DNA of 64,000 nucleotides from Clostridium aquiflavi (lineage in GTDB: Bacteria > Bacillota > Clostridia > Clostridiales > Clostridiaceae). Positions 53,725 to 62,441 of the stretch are shown one piece after another; within the stretch, counting starts at the first letter, position 1; every line of letters begins with the position of its first letter. The notes below the pieces were generated by a model. The model did no database searches. It was not told the origin of the DNA and saw only the letters and a program-made list of their open reading frames with translations. The DNA is taken from contig NZ_JAVJAN010000008.1 in the NCBI RefSeq assembly GCF_031344075.1, forward strand, positions 33,991 through 97,990, in the 5' to 3' direction. The translations under genes and the position numbers were made by a program.

Positions 53725-54744
53725 TTATTTCATTTCTATTGCAACTGCATGTGCTATACCTGGTATACTCTCTCCTTGAAGAGATGAAGTTGGACTCATT
53801 AAAGCTCCTGTAGATACTAAGAGTACATTCTTTATTTCTTTTCTCATTAATTTTTTATAAAATTCTCCTGCAAATACAACTGCTGAACATCCACATCCAC
53901 TTCCTCCTGCAGCAGTTTTTTGTTGTTCATTATTAAAAATTGCTTCTCCACAATCAATATGATTAGATCTTATATCAAAACCATATTCCGATATTAATTT
54001 GTCTGCTAACTCTTTTCCTACACTCCCTAAATCACCTGTTGCTATAACATCGTAAAATTCTGGTTTTCTTCCTGTATCATTAAAATGACTTACTAATGTA
54101 TCTACAGCCGCTGGAGCCATTGCAGCTCCCATATTATTAGGATCTTTTTGACCATAGTCTTTTACTTTTCCAGTAGTTACATAAGTTACCTCTGGGAATT
54201 TTCCTTCATGCCCCAATACTAGTGCACCTGAACCTGTTACAGTCCATTGACAAGTAGCACATCTTTGGCATCCATATTCTAGAGGAAATCTAAATTGTCT
54301 TTCAGCTGAACTAAAATGAGATGACGTTGCAGCTACTACATGATCTGCACATCCAGAGTCCATTATTATAGATGCTAAACTTAATGATTCTGTCATAGTA
54401 GAACATGCTCCATATAATCCAAAAAAAGGTATATCAAATTTTCTTGCTGCAAAGCTCGAAGATATTATTTGATTTAATAAATCTCCAGCAAAAAGATAAT
54501 CTATATTACATTCCTGTAAATTAGCTCTTGACAAAGCCTCTGTTATAGCTGTAAACATCATTTCACTTTCAGCTTTTTCAAAACTATCTTTGCCACAAGT
54601 ATCATCATTTAATATTTGATCAAAATACTCCTTTAAAGGTCCTTCACCCTCTTTAGGTCCTACTATGGAGTAAGCAGAAATTATTTTAGGTGGATTTGTT
54701 AATTTAACTGTTTGAGATCCTATTTTCTTACTATCTATTTTCAT
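53725..54744 (-). CDS. spoVAD: stage V sporulation protein AD
   Basis: 339 residues with a thiolase-like fold: FGLYGACSTMTESLSLASIIMDSG (~120-143) with the cysteine, and AAGGSGCGCSAVVFAGEFY near the C-terminus. SpoVAD binds dipicolinic acid in Bacillus. The ATG at 54744 is preferred over an in-frame TTG at 54768, because GAGGTAGGTG lies between them. It is separated from spoVAC by a 265-bp gap with a palindromic repeat and terminator-like hairpin. Confidence 0.96.
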   Translation of the reverse strand: MKIDSKKIGSQTVKLTNPPKIISAYSIVGPKEGEGPLKEYFDQILNDDTCGKDSFEKAESEMMFTAITEALSRANLQECNIDYLFAGDLLNQIISSSFAARKFDIPFFGLYGACSTMTESLSLASIIMDSGCADHVVAATSSHFSSAERQFRFPLEYGCQRCATCQWTVTGSGALVLGHEGKFPEVTYVTTGKVKDYGQKDPNNMGAAMAPAAVDTLVSHFNDTGRKPEFYDVIATGDLGSVGKELADKLISEYGFDIRSNHIDCGEAIFNNEQQKTAAGGSGCGCSAVVFAGEFYKKLMRKEIKNVLLVSTGALMSPTSSLQGESIPGIAHAVAIEMK

Positions 54745-54809
54745 ATTTACACCTACCTCAATTAACAAACTATAGTAATTAATCTTAATATCTAATTAAT
54801 ATAAAAAAC

Positions 54810-54830
54810 AAAGTGGTTGTTCCACACTTT
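54810..54830 (-). terminator. terminator-like hairpin between spoVAC and spoVAD
   Basis: On the minus strand GTGG-AACAA-CCAC is extended by AAA/TTT pairing with a 2-nt bulge, followed by TTTGTTTTTT. It could attenuate read-through from spoVAC into spoVAD. Confidence 0.5.
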
Positions 54831-54831
54831 T

Positions 54832-54967
54832 TTAGTTGAGAGTGGAGAGATTAGAGTTAAAAGTTTTGGTAGAAAGTCATAAAGACTTTCCAAAATATAT
54901 GTTTTTTAAATTCCAATATAGAATTTTCTCCTTCACTCTACACTTTCCACTCTCAATTCTCAACTAA
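54832..54967. repeat. ~136-bp palindromic repeat within the spoVA operon
   Basis: TTAGTTGAGA-GTGGAGAG at the left end pairs with CTTTCCAC-TCTCAATTCTCAACTAA at the right end, with a 7-bp insertion in the right arm. A second palindrome GAAAGTC/GACTTTC lies inside (54872-54890). The GAGAGTGGAGAG-type arm is the kind of sequence seen as a dispersed repeat in clostridia. No coding frame. Confidence 0.75.
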
Positions 54968-55033
54968 TATTTACTCATAAATCTAGATTTTATCAACTTT
55001 TATAACTATAAATCTATATAATAACTTTTTATT

Positions 55034-55492
55034 TTAAAAAATAGACATTATATAATACACAATACCTATAATTACAGACGTTCCTATACCATATACAAGA
55101 ACTGGACCTGCAATTGTAAACATTTTGGATGCTACTCCAAAAACAAAACCTTCTTTTTTAAATTCTATAGCTGGAGATACAATTGCATTTGAAAAGCCTG
55201 TTATTGGTACTACTGTTCCTGCACCTCCAAATTGTGCTATCTTATCATATATCCCTACACCTGTTAATAATGCACCAAAGAAAATCATAGCTATAGAAAC
55301 AATTGTTTTTACTTCATCTTCTGGCAAACCTAATGTTGCTATATAATTATTTATAAATTGTCCTATAGTACAAATTATTCCTCCAACAAAGAAGGCTTTC
55401 GCACAATCCTGAAGTATTTTGGGCTTTGGTTCAATTTGCTTAGCCATCTTTTCATATTTTTGTCTTATGATTTTTTCATTTCTTTTTTTCAA
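55034..55492 (-). CDS. spoVAC: stage V sporulation protein AC
   Basis: 152 residues. A basic N-terminus (EKIIRQKYEKMAKQIEPKPKIL) and several membrane helices: AFFVGGIICTIGQFINNYI, MIFFGALLTGVGIYDKIAQFGGAGTVVPITGFSNAIVSPAIEFKKEGFVFG. In Bacillus it is a mechanosensitive channel component for dipicolinic acid release. The TTG at 55492 is the best upstream in-frame start; an AAAGGAG lies about 55 nt further upstream with a GCTAC/GTAGC hairpin between, so start assignment is tentative. Confidence 0.93.
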   Translation of the reverse strand: MKKRNEKIIRQKYEKMAKQIEPKPKILQDCAKAFFVGGIICTIGQFINNYIATLGLPEDEVKTIVSIAMIFFGALLTGVGIYDKIAQFGGAGTVVPITGFSNAIVSPAIEFKKEGFVFGVASKMFTIAGPVLVYGIGTSVIIGIVYYIMSIF

Positions 55493-55729
55493 TATTTATC
55501 ACTTTGCTACTTGTAAATATAAACTTGTAGCATTCTCCTTTCTTTTTTATTTTTATATATCCATACATAAGTATTATTTGTAAATTTAGAAAATTTAATT
55601 ATGTTAATTTGTTCCTTATTATCATTCGCCTAAAACTATTGTATATAGATCCCTTAAATATAATTTATTTCAATTTTAAACCACACAATTTTCAAAACAA
55701 AATTACTGATATAATTTCCTAAAGAAAAT

Positions 55730-55762
55730 AAAAAAACAGATGATTGTCTCATCTGTTTTTTT
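55730..55762 (-). terminator. sigF terminator
   Basis: AAAAAACAGATGA-TTGTC-TCATCTGTTTTTT hairpin, 13-bp stem, T-runs on both strands. The remaining 55493-55729 is the spoVA promoter region; I could not assign a forespore promoter with confidence. Confidence 0.9.
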
Positions 55763-55793
55763 ATATTTTTTATAAAAATCACCATTTTAATTT

Positions 55794-56549
55794 CTATTCC
55801 TCTAATTTCTCTCGCATTTTTAAAAGTACCTTTTTTTCAATTCTTGATACTTGAACTTGACTTATACCAAGCAATTTAGCTACTTGGACTTGTGTCTTAT
55901 CTTTAAAATATCTTAATACTATAATCTGCCTGGCTTTTTCATCTAGACTTCTTAACGCCTCTTTTAGTGCTATTTTATTTATCATTCCAATATCATCTTC
56001 ACCTTTTTCACTTAACTTATCTATAAGCAATACAGGTGCTCCATCATCTTGATGAATTGTATCATAAAGATATTGTAGACTGTTAGCTGATTCTATAGCA
56101 AATATTATTTCTTCTTTATCTACTCCAGAATATTCTGCAAGTTCATCTATAGTAGGACTACGATTTAATTTTTTAGTTAATTCTTCTTTTGTAAAGTGTA
56201 TACGCTTTGCTAAGCTTTTCACATTACGACTGACTTTTATCATCCCATCGTCTCTTAAAAATCTTTTTATCTCTCCAATGATCATAGGTACTGCATAAGT
56301 TGAAAATTTAACATTGTAACTTAAATCAAAATTATTTATGGCCTTTACGAGTCCAATAGATCCTATTTGAAATATGTCCTCATAGTCATATCCTCTATTT
56401 AAAAATTTCTTACTTATAGAAGCTACTAGTGGTAAATTCATCTCTATTAATCTATTCATAGCTTCAGAATCACCGTCTTTAGCTAAAGGTAATAATTGTG
56501 AATTATCATTATAATTATATTCCTCTCTATTAAAATTCTCTGTTCCCAT
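55794..56549 (-). CDS. sigF: sporulation sigma factor SigF
   Basis: 251 residues. Region 2 (NLPLVASISKKFLNRGYDYEDIFQIGSIGLVKAINNFDLSYNVKFSTYAVPMIIGEIKRFLRDDG), region 3 (SRNVKSLAKRIHFTKEELTKKLNRSPTIDELAEYSGV) and region 4 (LDEKARQIIVLRYFKDKTQVQVAKLLGISQVQVSRIEKKVL) are complete. It is the first forespore sigma factor, held by SpoIIAB. Third gene of the spoIIA operon; AGGGGAAA precedes the ATG. Confidence 0.98.
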   Translation of the reverse strand: MGTENFNREEYNYNDNSQLLPLAKDGDSEAMNRLIEMNLPLVASISKKFLNRGYDYEDIFQIGSIGLVKAINNFDLSYNVKFSTYAVPMIIGEIKRFLRDDGMIKVSRNVKSLAKRIHFTKEELTKKLNRSPTIDELAEYSGVDKEEIIFAIESANSLQYLYDTIHQDDGAPVLLIDKLSEKGEDDIGMINKIALKEALRSLDEKARQIIVLRYFKDKTQVQVAKLLGISQVQVSRIEKKVLLKMREKLEE

Positions 56550-56558
56550 ATTTTTCCC

Positions 56559-56990
56559 CTAACTTAATATGTTAAATTTTTTCTTCATTCTAACCCTTGT
56601 ACCCTTTTCCTTTTCACTTTCAACTAATAACCCATCCATAAATGTTTCCATAACAGTAAAACCCATTCCTGATCTTTCCAAATCAGGACGTGATGTATAT
56701 AATGGCTCCATCACTTTCGGTATATCTTCAATACCTTTTCCATGATCCGTAATCTCAATGGTAACTTCTCCATCACGAATTTCAACTTCAATTTTAATAA
56801 TTCCATTTTCCTTATTTTCATATCCGTGTATTATAGAATTAGTTACTGCTTCTGATACTGCTGTTTTCACATCACTTATCTCATCTATAGTTGGATCTAA
56901 TTGAGCGATAAATGCAGCTACAGCTACTCTTGCAAAAGCTTCATTTTGAGATTTACTTACAAACTCCAAATTCATTTTATTTTCATACAC
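56559..56990 (-). CDS. spoIIAB: anti-sigma F factor SpoIIAB
   Basis: 143 residues, GHKL-kinase fold: N-box EAVTNSIIHGYENKENGIIKI and G1 DHGKGIEDIPKVMEPLYTSRPDLERSGMGFTVMETFMD. It binds SigF and phosphorylates SpoIIAA. The GTG at 56990 is chosen since GGAGGG lies 7 nt upstream; the ATG at 57005 overlaps that site. A downstream ATG (MNLEF, 56975) is another option. Confidence 0.96.
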   Translation of the reverse strand: MYENKMNLEFVSKSQNEAFARVAVAAFIAQLDPTIDEISDVKTAVSEAVTNSIIHGYENKENGIIKIEVEIRDGEVTIEITDHGKGIEDIPKVMEPLYTSRPDLERSGMGFTVMETFMDGLLVESEKEKGTRVRMKKKFNILS

Positions 56991-57006
56991 AATAAATCCC
57001 TCCATC

Positions 57007-57342
57007 TTAAATGCATCTTACTGCCTCATCTACAGTTTCATAATGTTTAATTATTTTATATAATCCTGTTAATTCAAATACTTTATTTACGCTTTCCTTT
57101 ATATTGCAAATACAGAGAGCGCCACCTTTACTATTAAGTTTTTTATTTCTTGCAACAACTACTCCAATTCCAGAACTGTCCATAAAACTCACTCCAGAAA
57201 AGTTTAAAATTAATTTTTGTATATTATCTCTATCGATTCTATCGTCAATTCTAACTCTAACTTCTTCTGCACTATGATGATCTAACTCCCCAATCATAGT
57301 GACTATTAAAATTTCATCATACTTATCAAATTTTAAATCCAT
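57007..57342 (-). CDS. spoIIAA: anti-anti-sigma F factor SpoIIAA
   Basis: 111 residues, a STAS domain. The phosphorylated serine is in FMDSSGIGVVVAR (~54-66). It frees SigF by displacing it from SpoIIAB after dephosphorylation by SpoIIE. The ATG at 57342 has no Shine-Dalgarno in the normal place; a perfect AAGGAGGTGA lies 33 nt upstream with a hairpin between, as described for the adjacent regulatory entry. First gene of the spoIIA operon. Confidence 0.97.
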   Translation of the reverse strand: MDLKFDKYDEILIVTMIGELDHHSAEEVRVRIDDRIDRDNIQKLILNFSGVSFMDSSGIGVVVARNKKLNSKGGALCICNIKESVNKVFELTGLYKIIKHYETVDEAVRCI

Positions 57343-57349
57343 ATAAAAA

Positions 57350-57385
57350 TACTCTAAAATTTTTCTTAGAGTAATTCACCTCCTT
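57350..57385 (-). promoter_or_regulatory. Shine-Dalgarno with hairpin-containing spacer before spoIIAA
   Basis: AAGGAGGTGA (57385-57376) is followed by an 8-bp hairpin (TACTCTAA at 57373-57366 with TTAGAGTA at 57357-57350), then 7 nt and the ATG. If the hairpin folds, the effective spacing is about 9 nt; if it does not, the site is too distant. In-frame upstream codons contain a TGA and no normal start. Confidence 0.6.
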
Positions 57386-57559
57386 AGTTTTCTTTACCAT
57401 ATTTTAACATACTATTTTATGCACCGTCAATTTGTTTTATTACATTTTATTCTATTTATTCAATTTTATATAATAAAAATGAAATATCTCAATGACATTT
57501 TAATCAAAAGTGTAAAGATTATAGTTAAGAGCTAAAGTGCTTTGCTAAAACATAACGAA

Positions 57560-57606
57560 AAAATAAGTACTAAGCTTATTTTTTTAACTTAGTACTTATT
57601 TTTTTA
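57560..57606 (-). terminator. terminator of the Lon-family protease gene
   Basis: AAATAAGTACTAAG / CTTAGTACTTATTT stem with a T-rich loop and TTTTTTT tail, overlapping the stop of the protease gene. The rest of 57343-57603 is the spoIIA promoter region. Confidence 0.8.
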
Positions 57607-59913
57607 CTTCTTCTTTTTACTTGGTTTATATTTGGCTATCTCTTCTTCTATAATCTTAAAAAATGTCTTAACAGTTTCACCTTCATTTAGTATAAGAACT
57701 TCTATTGCATCTTCAAGGACATCCATTGTATAAATATGAAAATCACCATTACTAATACTCTCTTCCACTTCTTTTTCTAAGATTAGTTCATCTTTATTCA
57801 TACTAGGAATCAATACACCTTTGCCACTAATATTATCTATAGTCTTACATACAGTATAAAAGCCTTCAATCTTTTCATTAACCATTCCTATTGGCTGTAC
57901 TTCTCCAAATTGATTTATTGATCCTGTTACTGCAATATTTTGTTTTATCGGTCTTTTACTAATGGCTGAAAGCATGCATATTATTTCTGCAACAGAAGCA
58001 CTATCACCTTCAACTAGTGAATACGTTTGTTCAAAACTCAACTGAAAATCTACTGGTAAGCTTTCATAAGGACTCAATAAAGTATTTATTAAACCTCTTA
58101 AAATTACAATAGATTTTTCATGAATATTTCCACTTAATTTGCATTCATTATGAACATCAATTATTCTACCACTGCCTTGAAATGCTAAACAAGTTATTCT
58201 CATAGGTCTTCCCAAGCTAAATAAACTTGTGCCAATAACCGCTAATCCATTAATAGATCCAACCTTTTCACCTTTAATAGCTATTAATATTTTATTATTC
58301 TTATAACTTTCTAGCATCTCTTCTTTAATATCTTTATCATCACAATGATAGCTACTAATAACATCATCTCTAATTACAGAGAATCTCCCCTCACTATTTG
58401 CTTTATCATTAGCTAGATATAATATTCTATCAATATAGTAATTATCCACAGAAATCTTATTTCTATCCCCTATAATTCTAGATAAATATTTAAAAATTTC
58501 TTCTATTGATTCTTGATCCATATCTAAAAGATTTTCATTTTTTGCTTTATTTTTTATATAATTTGCAACTAAACTTCTTGATGCATCATTACATTTCAAT
58601 TGATTTTCCATTTCAACTTTAAATGGGAATATTCTTTTAAATTCTTCGTCTTTCTCGTGAAGTATACTAAATGCCTCATAATCACCTATTAAAATAACTT
58701 TCACATTAATTGGTATAGACTCAGGTTTTAAGCCTTCTAAAGATAGAACATCTAAATAATTTTTTGTATAACTATAGTCTATTTTTCCAAGCATTAGTAT
58801 TTTCTTTAAATAATAATAACTATACCCACTAGATAGTAATGAATTAAGATTTAAAATTAAACAACCTTCATTAGCTTTTAATAAGCTTCCAGGATGTATT
58901 AACTCTATGTCTGGCAAATATCCTCCATTACTATTCTTATATTCAATATTTCCAATCAAATTATTTATTGTGGGATCTTCTTCAAAAATAACTCTTGGAT
59001 GTGGTATATTTTTATTATCCACAAGAACTCTAACTTCAAATTTTGTGAAAATATCATCTATATATTGCTGATCCTCTTCTAGACTTACTGTATAGCATTC
59101 AACTATCTGCTCTTCAATCCAATCAAACATTTGAGAAAGATACATACAAGTAAATTTATCAGTTACAAATTCAAATAATAAATCTTCCTTCATTTCTTTC
59201 ATTTCTTTTTTAAGATATTTTTCATAAATAACTCTTAATTCATTAATTGATTTAATTTCAAGTGCAGTTAGCTTATCTAGTACAACTTGTGCTTCCTTTT
59301 TCAATTCTGATACTTGTTCCTTGATTACCCCCTGTTCGTCATTTTCCAATTCATCATACTCATCTTCTGTCATCTCATTTCCTTGAGATTTTAATGGAAT
59401 AAATACAAAACCACCATTTGTTGCTTTTACTTCAAAATTATTTTCCTTTGCTTTTTTCATTAAATTAGAAATACACTCATTCCTTTGTTCCTTGGTTTCT
59501 TCAAGTAACTCCTCTTTTTCCTTATCAGATGAGCCATTATAAAATTCTATTACACAATCAAAATATTGATTCTTTATATCGTCAATTTGTTCTTTTAATA
59601 GTGTTCCTTTTCCACTTGGTAAAAATAAAACTTTTGGATTTAATATATCTTCAGTAGTAACATAGCATATATCTTTAGGTGCACTTTCCTCTTCGTATAT
59701 CTTTGAAATATAATCCATCAAGTCAGTTAATTTATTCATTGCAAATGAATCAATATAATATAAGTTGTATCCATTTTTCTTAATTTTTAAAGCTCTTTTT
59801 ATATCATTTAATCTTGAAGTAACTTCTGGTAATTCTGCAAGACGTTCTTTCTCAGATAATTCTTTAAAAGAACATTTAAATATAACTTCACTTGGAGTTA
59901 ATTCATTTTTCAT
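57604..59913 (-). CDS. Lon-family (AAA_32-type) ATP-dependent protease
   Basis: 769 residues. N-terminal ~1-320 is helical and charged (coiled coil near 190-260). A degenerate AAA domain follows (LIHPGSLLKANEGCLILNLNSLLSSGY, ~340-366, no Walker A visible, as in the AAA_32 group). The C-terminal Lon protease domain has the catalytic Ser in VEGDSASVAEIICMLSA (~646-662) and the Lys in PIGMVNEKIEGFY (~689-701). The group is related to LonB/LonC. It is placed directly before spoIIA with its own terminator. Role unknown; a sporulation-linked proteolysis role is only inferred from location. Confidence 0.88.
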   Translation of the reverse strand: MKNELTPSEVIFKCSFKELSEKERLAELPEVTSRLNDIKRALKIKKNGYNLYYIDSFAMNKLTDLMDYISKIYEEESAPKDICYVTTEDILNPKVLFLPSGKGTLLKEQIDDIKNQYFDCVIEFYNGSSDKEKEELLEETKEQRNECISNLMKKAKENNFEVKATNGGFVFIPLKSQGNEMTEDEYDELENDEQGVIKEQVSELKKEAQVVLDKLTALEIKSINELRVIYEKYLKKEMKEMKEDLLFEFVTDKFTCMYLSQMFDWIEEQIVECYTVSLEEDQQYIDDIFTKFEVRVLVDNKNIPHPRVIFEEDPTINNLIGNIEYKNSNGGYLPDIELIHPGSLLKANEGCLILNLNSLLSSGYSYYYLKKILMLGKIDYSYTKNYLDVLSLEGLKPESIPINVKVILIGDYEAFSILHEKDEEFKRIFPFKVEMENQLKCNDASRSLVANYIKNKAKNENLLDMDQESIEEIFKYLSRIIGDRNKISVDNYYIDRILYLANDKANSEGRFSVIRDDVISSYHCDDKDIKEEMLESYKNNKILIAIKGEKVGSINGLAVIGTSLFSLGRPMRITCLAFQGSGRIIDVHNECKLSGNIHEKSIVILRGLINTLLSPYESLPVDFQLSFEQTYSLVEGDSASVAEIICMLSAISKRPIKQNIAVTGSINQFGEVQPIGMVNEKIEGFYTVCKTIDNISGKGVLIPSMNKDELILEKEVEESISNGDFHIYTMDVLEDAIEVLILNEGETVKTFFKIIEEEIAKYKPSKKKK

Positions 59914-60092
59914 AAACCATATCCACTTCGAAGTTTTTTTCTATAACTTAAACTGTGATTAAATCTTCAAAAGTAGTTTCCTCCTTAAATTAGTAGTATA
60001 TTAATATTAATATTCTTCAACTGAAAAAATAGAGATAGTTTTTTATTTTTTCTCCATATTTTAATATATTATTTACTACTAATTTTTTATAA

Positions 60093-61016
60093 TTAAGCTA
60101 AAACTTCATTAAAAACTCCTTGATTTTTACTTATTAAGAACGAATATGTACTAAATGCTAATAATTCGTCCAAATATTTTATATTTTCCTCTTCCATACT
60201 CATAAATACAATAACTAAAGCAAGTATATTTCTAAATCCTTTATCTATATAAAATTCATATTCAAGTTCTTCATCACATAAATATTCTACAACTTCCTTC
60301 ATTTTTCTTATGATTTCATGTACATCTTGTTTTTTTACCAAAACTCCTAGTACACTCAAAAATTGATTACTTATCTTGAAATCATTTTTTTCTAAGGATT
60401 TTAACAGTTCTTCAGCCTTGCAGGTTGCATCTTCATAACCATTTAACAGTATTGTATTAGTCAATCCTTGTACGCTATTATTAGAGAATAAATCCAAATG
60501 TAAAACATAATTAAAAACTTGTTCCATATATTCAGTTATAGAATTAAATTCATTACAATTTATTGCTAATAGCGTACAGAATAAATAATCATCCTCTTTT
60601 GTTACGTTTCCATATTTAGATTTTATTATTTTAAATATTTCTTTAGTTTTATAAATTATATCTTGCCTATTTTCTTTATCTACATATTTTACTATTGAAT
60701 ATGCCGATAAAACTAAATAGCCACAATCTTTTAAATTTTCTTCTAATAATGACTCAAATACACCAATTATTTCATCAATTAAATCTGTTTTATCTTTTTT
60801 ATCATTCATCACTGATATTAAAAATGATAATATATATAGCATATCCCCTCTAAACGAAGACATTCTAGACGTTTTATCTTTAATAAATTTTCTTATATAT
60901 TTAATTTCATCAAATTTAATTTCTTTATTATAATATCCATTAAGTAAAGAAGAAAAATGATTAATATAATCTCCATCATATCTTAATGTTTCTTTAGCAT
61001 TAAGATAGTTATTCAC
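60093..61016 (-). CDS. DUF4003-like protein, unknown function
   Basis: 307 residues from the GTG at 61016. All-helical, with LRYDGDYINHFSSLLNGYYNKEIKFDEIKYIRKFIKDKTSRMSSFRGDMLYILSFLIS, which resembles DUF4003-type proteins. The GTG has no Shine-Dalgarno. A perfect GGGGGAG lies at 61065-61059, followed 4-7 nt later by in-frame ATC-ATA-ATA codons, and the frame stays open between (ATA at 61055 adds 13 residues). A rare AUA/AUC start is therefore possible. It may be co-transcribed with uviA-uviB 220 bp upstream. Confidence 0.6.
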   Translation of the reverse strand: MNNYLNAKETLRYDGDYINHFSSLLNGYYNKEIKFDEIKYIRKFIKDKTSRMSSFRGDMLYILSFLISVMNDKKDKTDLIDEIIGVFESLLEENLKDCGYLVLSAYSIVKYVDKENRQDIIYKTKEIFKIIKSKYGNVTKEDDYLFCTLLAINCNEFNSITEYMEQVFNYVLHLDLFSNNSVQGLTNTILLNGYEDATCKAEELLKSLEKNDFKISNQFLSVLGVLVKKQDVHEIIRKMKEVVEYLCDEELEYEFYIDKGFRNILALVIVFMSMEEENIKYLDELLAFSTYSFLISKNQGVFNEVLA

Positions 61017-61239
61017 TGTAGTATCACAAACTATTCTGGTATTCGTATCTATTATGATCTCCCCCTAGTTTTTTACTAATCTATTAATTACTTTCTTTAT
61101 TTAATTATATAATGTCTTTATGACATATTTGTGTCTAAATTTATTATTTAATTATTAATAAATAACATCTTTCTTAATTATATATATGAATTAGTAAGTT
61201 TTTAGGGTATGTCTAATAGTATTAATTAGTTTATTATAT

Positions 61240-61461
61240 CTATCTAATTTTGCTTCTTATTTCATTAATAGTTGAACTTATTGAATCTAGTGTATTTAAC
61301 TTTTCAGTAAGTTGTTTTATTATATCTTGATAGTTTTTCTCTCTCTCTTCTTGTCTTAAGTCTCTATTTTCTTGTGCTTTTAATATATAAACTATAAGAA
61401 CACAACTTAAAATTGTCCAAACTCCTTGAGTTGCAGCTATTTTTATTAATTGATCAAACAT
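61240..61461 (-). CDS. uviB: UviB/BhlA holin-like protein
   Basis: 73 residues. One N-terminal membrane helix (QGVWTILSCVLIVYILKAQ, ~12-30) followed by a long charged amphipathic coiled coil (NRDLRQEEREKNYQDIIKQLTEKLNTL). This is the UviB/BhlA holin-like family found with bacteriocin and toxin genes. It overlaps uviA by 8 bp and has GGGAGG upstream of its ATG. A holin-like role in release of a cytoplasmic protein is known for related TcdE/BhlA proteins; the cargo here is not obvious. Confidence 0.8.
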   Translation of the reverse strand: MFDQLIKIAATQGVWTILSCVLIVYILKAQENRDLRQEEREKNYQDIIKQLTEKLNTLDSISSTINEIRSKIR

Positions 61462-61999
61462 AAATTGCCTCCCTATATAATATATTCTTTAAAAATTTCA
61501 AAGCTTGTCTTTTAGATTTATTTACTGCTTGTCTTGATATTTTTAATCTTTCTGCAATTTCCTTATCTGATAACTGTAAATAAAACTTTAAAAAAATTAT
61601 TTTCTTTTGTTTAGGCTTTAATAATGAAATCAAATCCTTAAATATTACATTTGAATATTCATCATTGTTAATATTTTTGTCTAGTACATTTAAAAGTTCT
61701 TCATCGGAATTATAAGTTATAAAGGTTCTATACGAATTTATTTTATAATATAAATTTATTGATTTATTCTTAATGCATCTTCTCATATATTTTAATATTT
61801 CTTCATCATCATTAAACTTTTTCAAATCCAATTGTAAGGCAAGTTCATATAAATATATAATCAAATCTGTAGATGCTTCTGGATATTTTAACTTATAACT
61901 CAAATAATTAATTTTAGAATTAAAATGAGACACTATATCCATAAAATTATTGGATTGTTCTTGAAATAATTTCATTTTTTTTAATAAATCTGTAGGCAT
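61454..61999 (-). CDS. uviA: UviA-like group-5 sigma factor (TcdR/BotR/TetR/UviA family)
   Basis: 181 residues. Region 2-like helices (NSKINYLSYKLKYPEASTDLIIYLYELALQL, ~26-56; EILKYMRRCIKNKSINLYYK) and region 4 (LLKPKQKKIIFLKFYLQLSDKEIAERLKISRQAVNKSKRQALKFLKNIL, ~127-175) match the alternative sigma factors that control clostridial toxin and bacteriocin genes. AAGGAGTGA precedes the ATG. Its gene is preceded by a TTTACA-N17-CTTTTA promoter of the type this family recognises, suggesting autoactivation. It is followed by the holin-like uviB, as in the UV-inducible uviAB locus of plasmid pIP404. Confidence 0.85.
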   Translation of the reverse strand: MPTDLLKKMKLFQEQSNNFMDIVSHFNSKINYLSYKLKYPEASTDLIIYLYELALQLDLKKFNDDEEILKYMRRCIKNKSINLYYKINSYRTFITYNSDEELLNVLDKNINNDEYSNVIFKDLISLLKPKQKKIIFLKFYLQLSDKEIAERLKISRQAVNKSKRQALKFLKNILYREAIYV

Positions 62000-62052
62000 A
62001 CGATCACTCCTTAAGTTGCTTTAACTCCATAACAAGAGCTTTATATACCTAC

Positions 62053-62081
62053 TAAAAGTAAAAATATAAAAAAAATGTAAA
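62053..62081 (-). promoter_or_regulatory. group-5 sigma (UviA/TcdR-type) promoter of uviAB
   Basis: TTTACA (62081-62076), 17-nt spacer, CTTTTA (62058-62053), 54 nt upstream of the uviA ATG. This is close to the consensus reported for UviA/TcdR-class promoters and differs from the sigma-A consensus at the -10. Confidence 0.75.
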
Positions 62082-62380
62082 CCTATTTTTTCAATTTATG
62101 TATTTTTATTCAAACAAAATTCTACAAAAACAAATATAATAGTTCTATATTTGATAAATATTATTATGAAAATTATAATTTATCCTCCTAAATATTCCAT
62201 CAAAATCCAATAATTGTTACTCAAACTTTACAATTACCAACATAAATAGTTATTAAAGTAAATAAAACTCAATGCTTTTAAATGTTTTAAATTAGAATAA
62301 TCAATTTAGGCGCATGAAAATAAATAACAATATTATGTTTAATAGCTATTTTAATTTCATCATGTAAATTTTCAAAACTA

Positions 62381-62427
62381 AAAAAAAGCAGCATATAACT
62401 TTGTATAAAAACAAACTTATATACTGC
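62381..62427 (-). terminator. thiC terminator
   Basis: GGCAGTATATAAGTTTGT pairs with ACAAAGTTATATGCTGC with minor mismatches, followed by TTTTTTT on the minus strand. The gap 62082-62380 contains no gene I can support. Confidence 0.85.
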
Positions 62428-62441
62428 CATCTCTATTTTTA

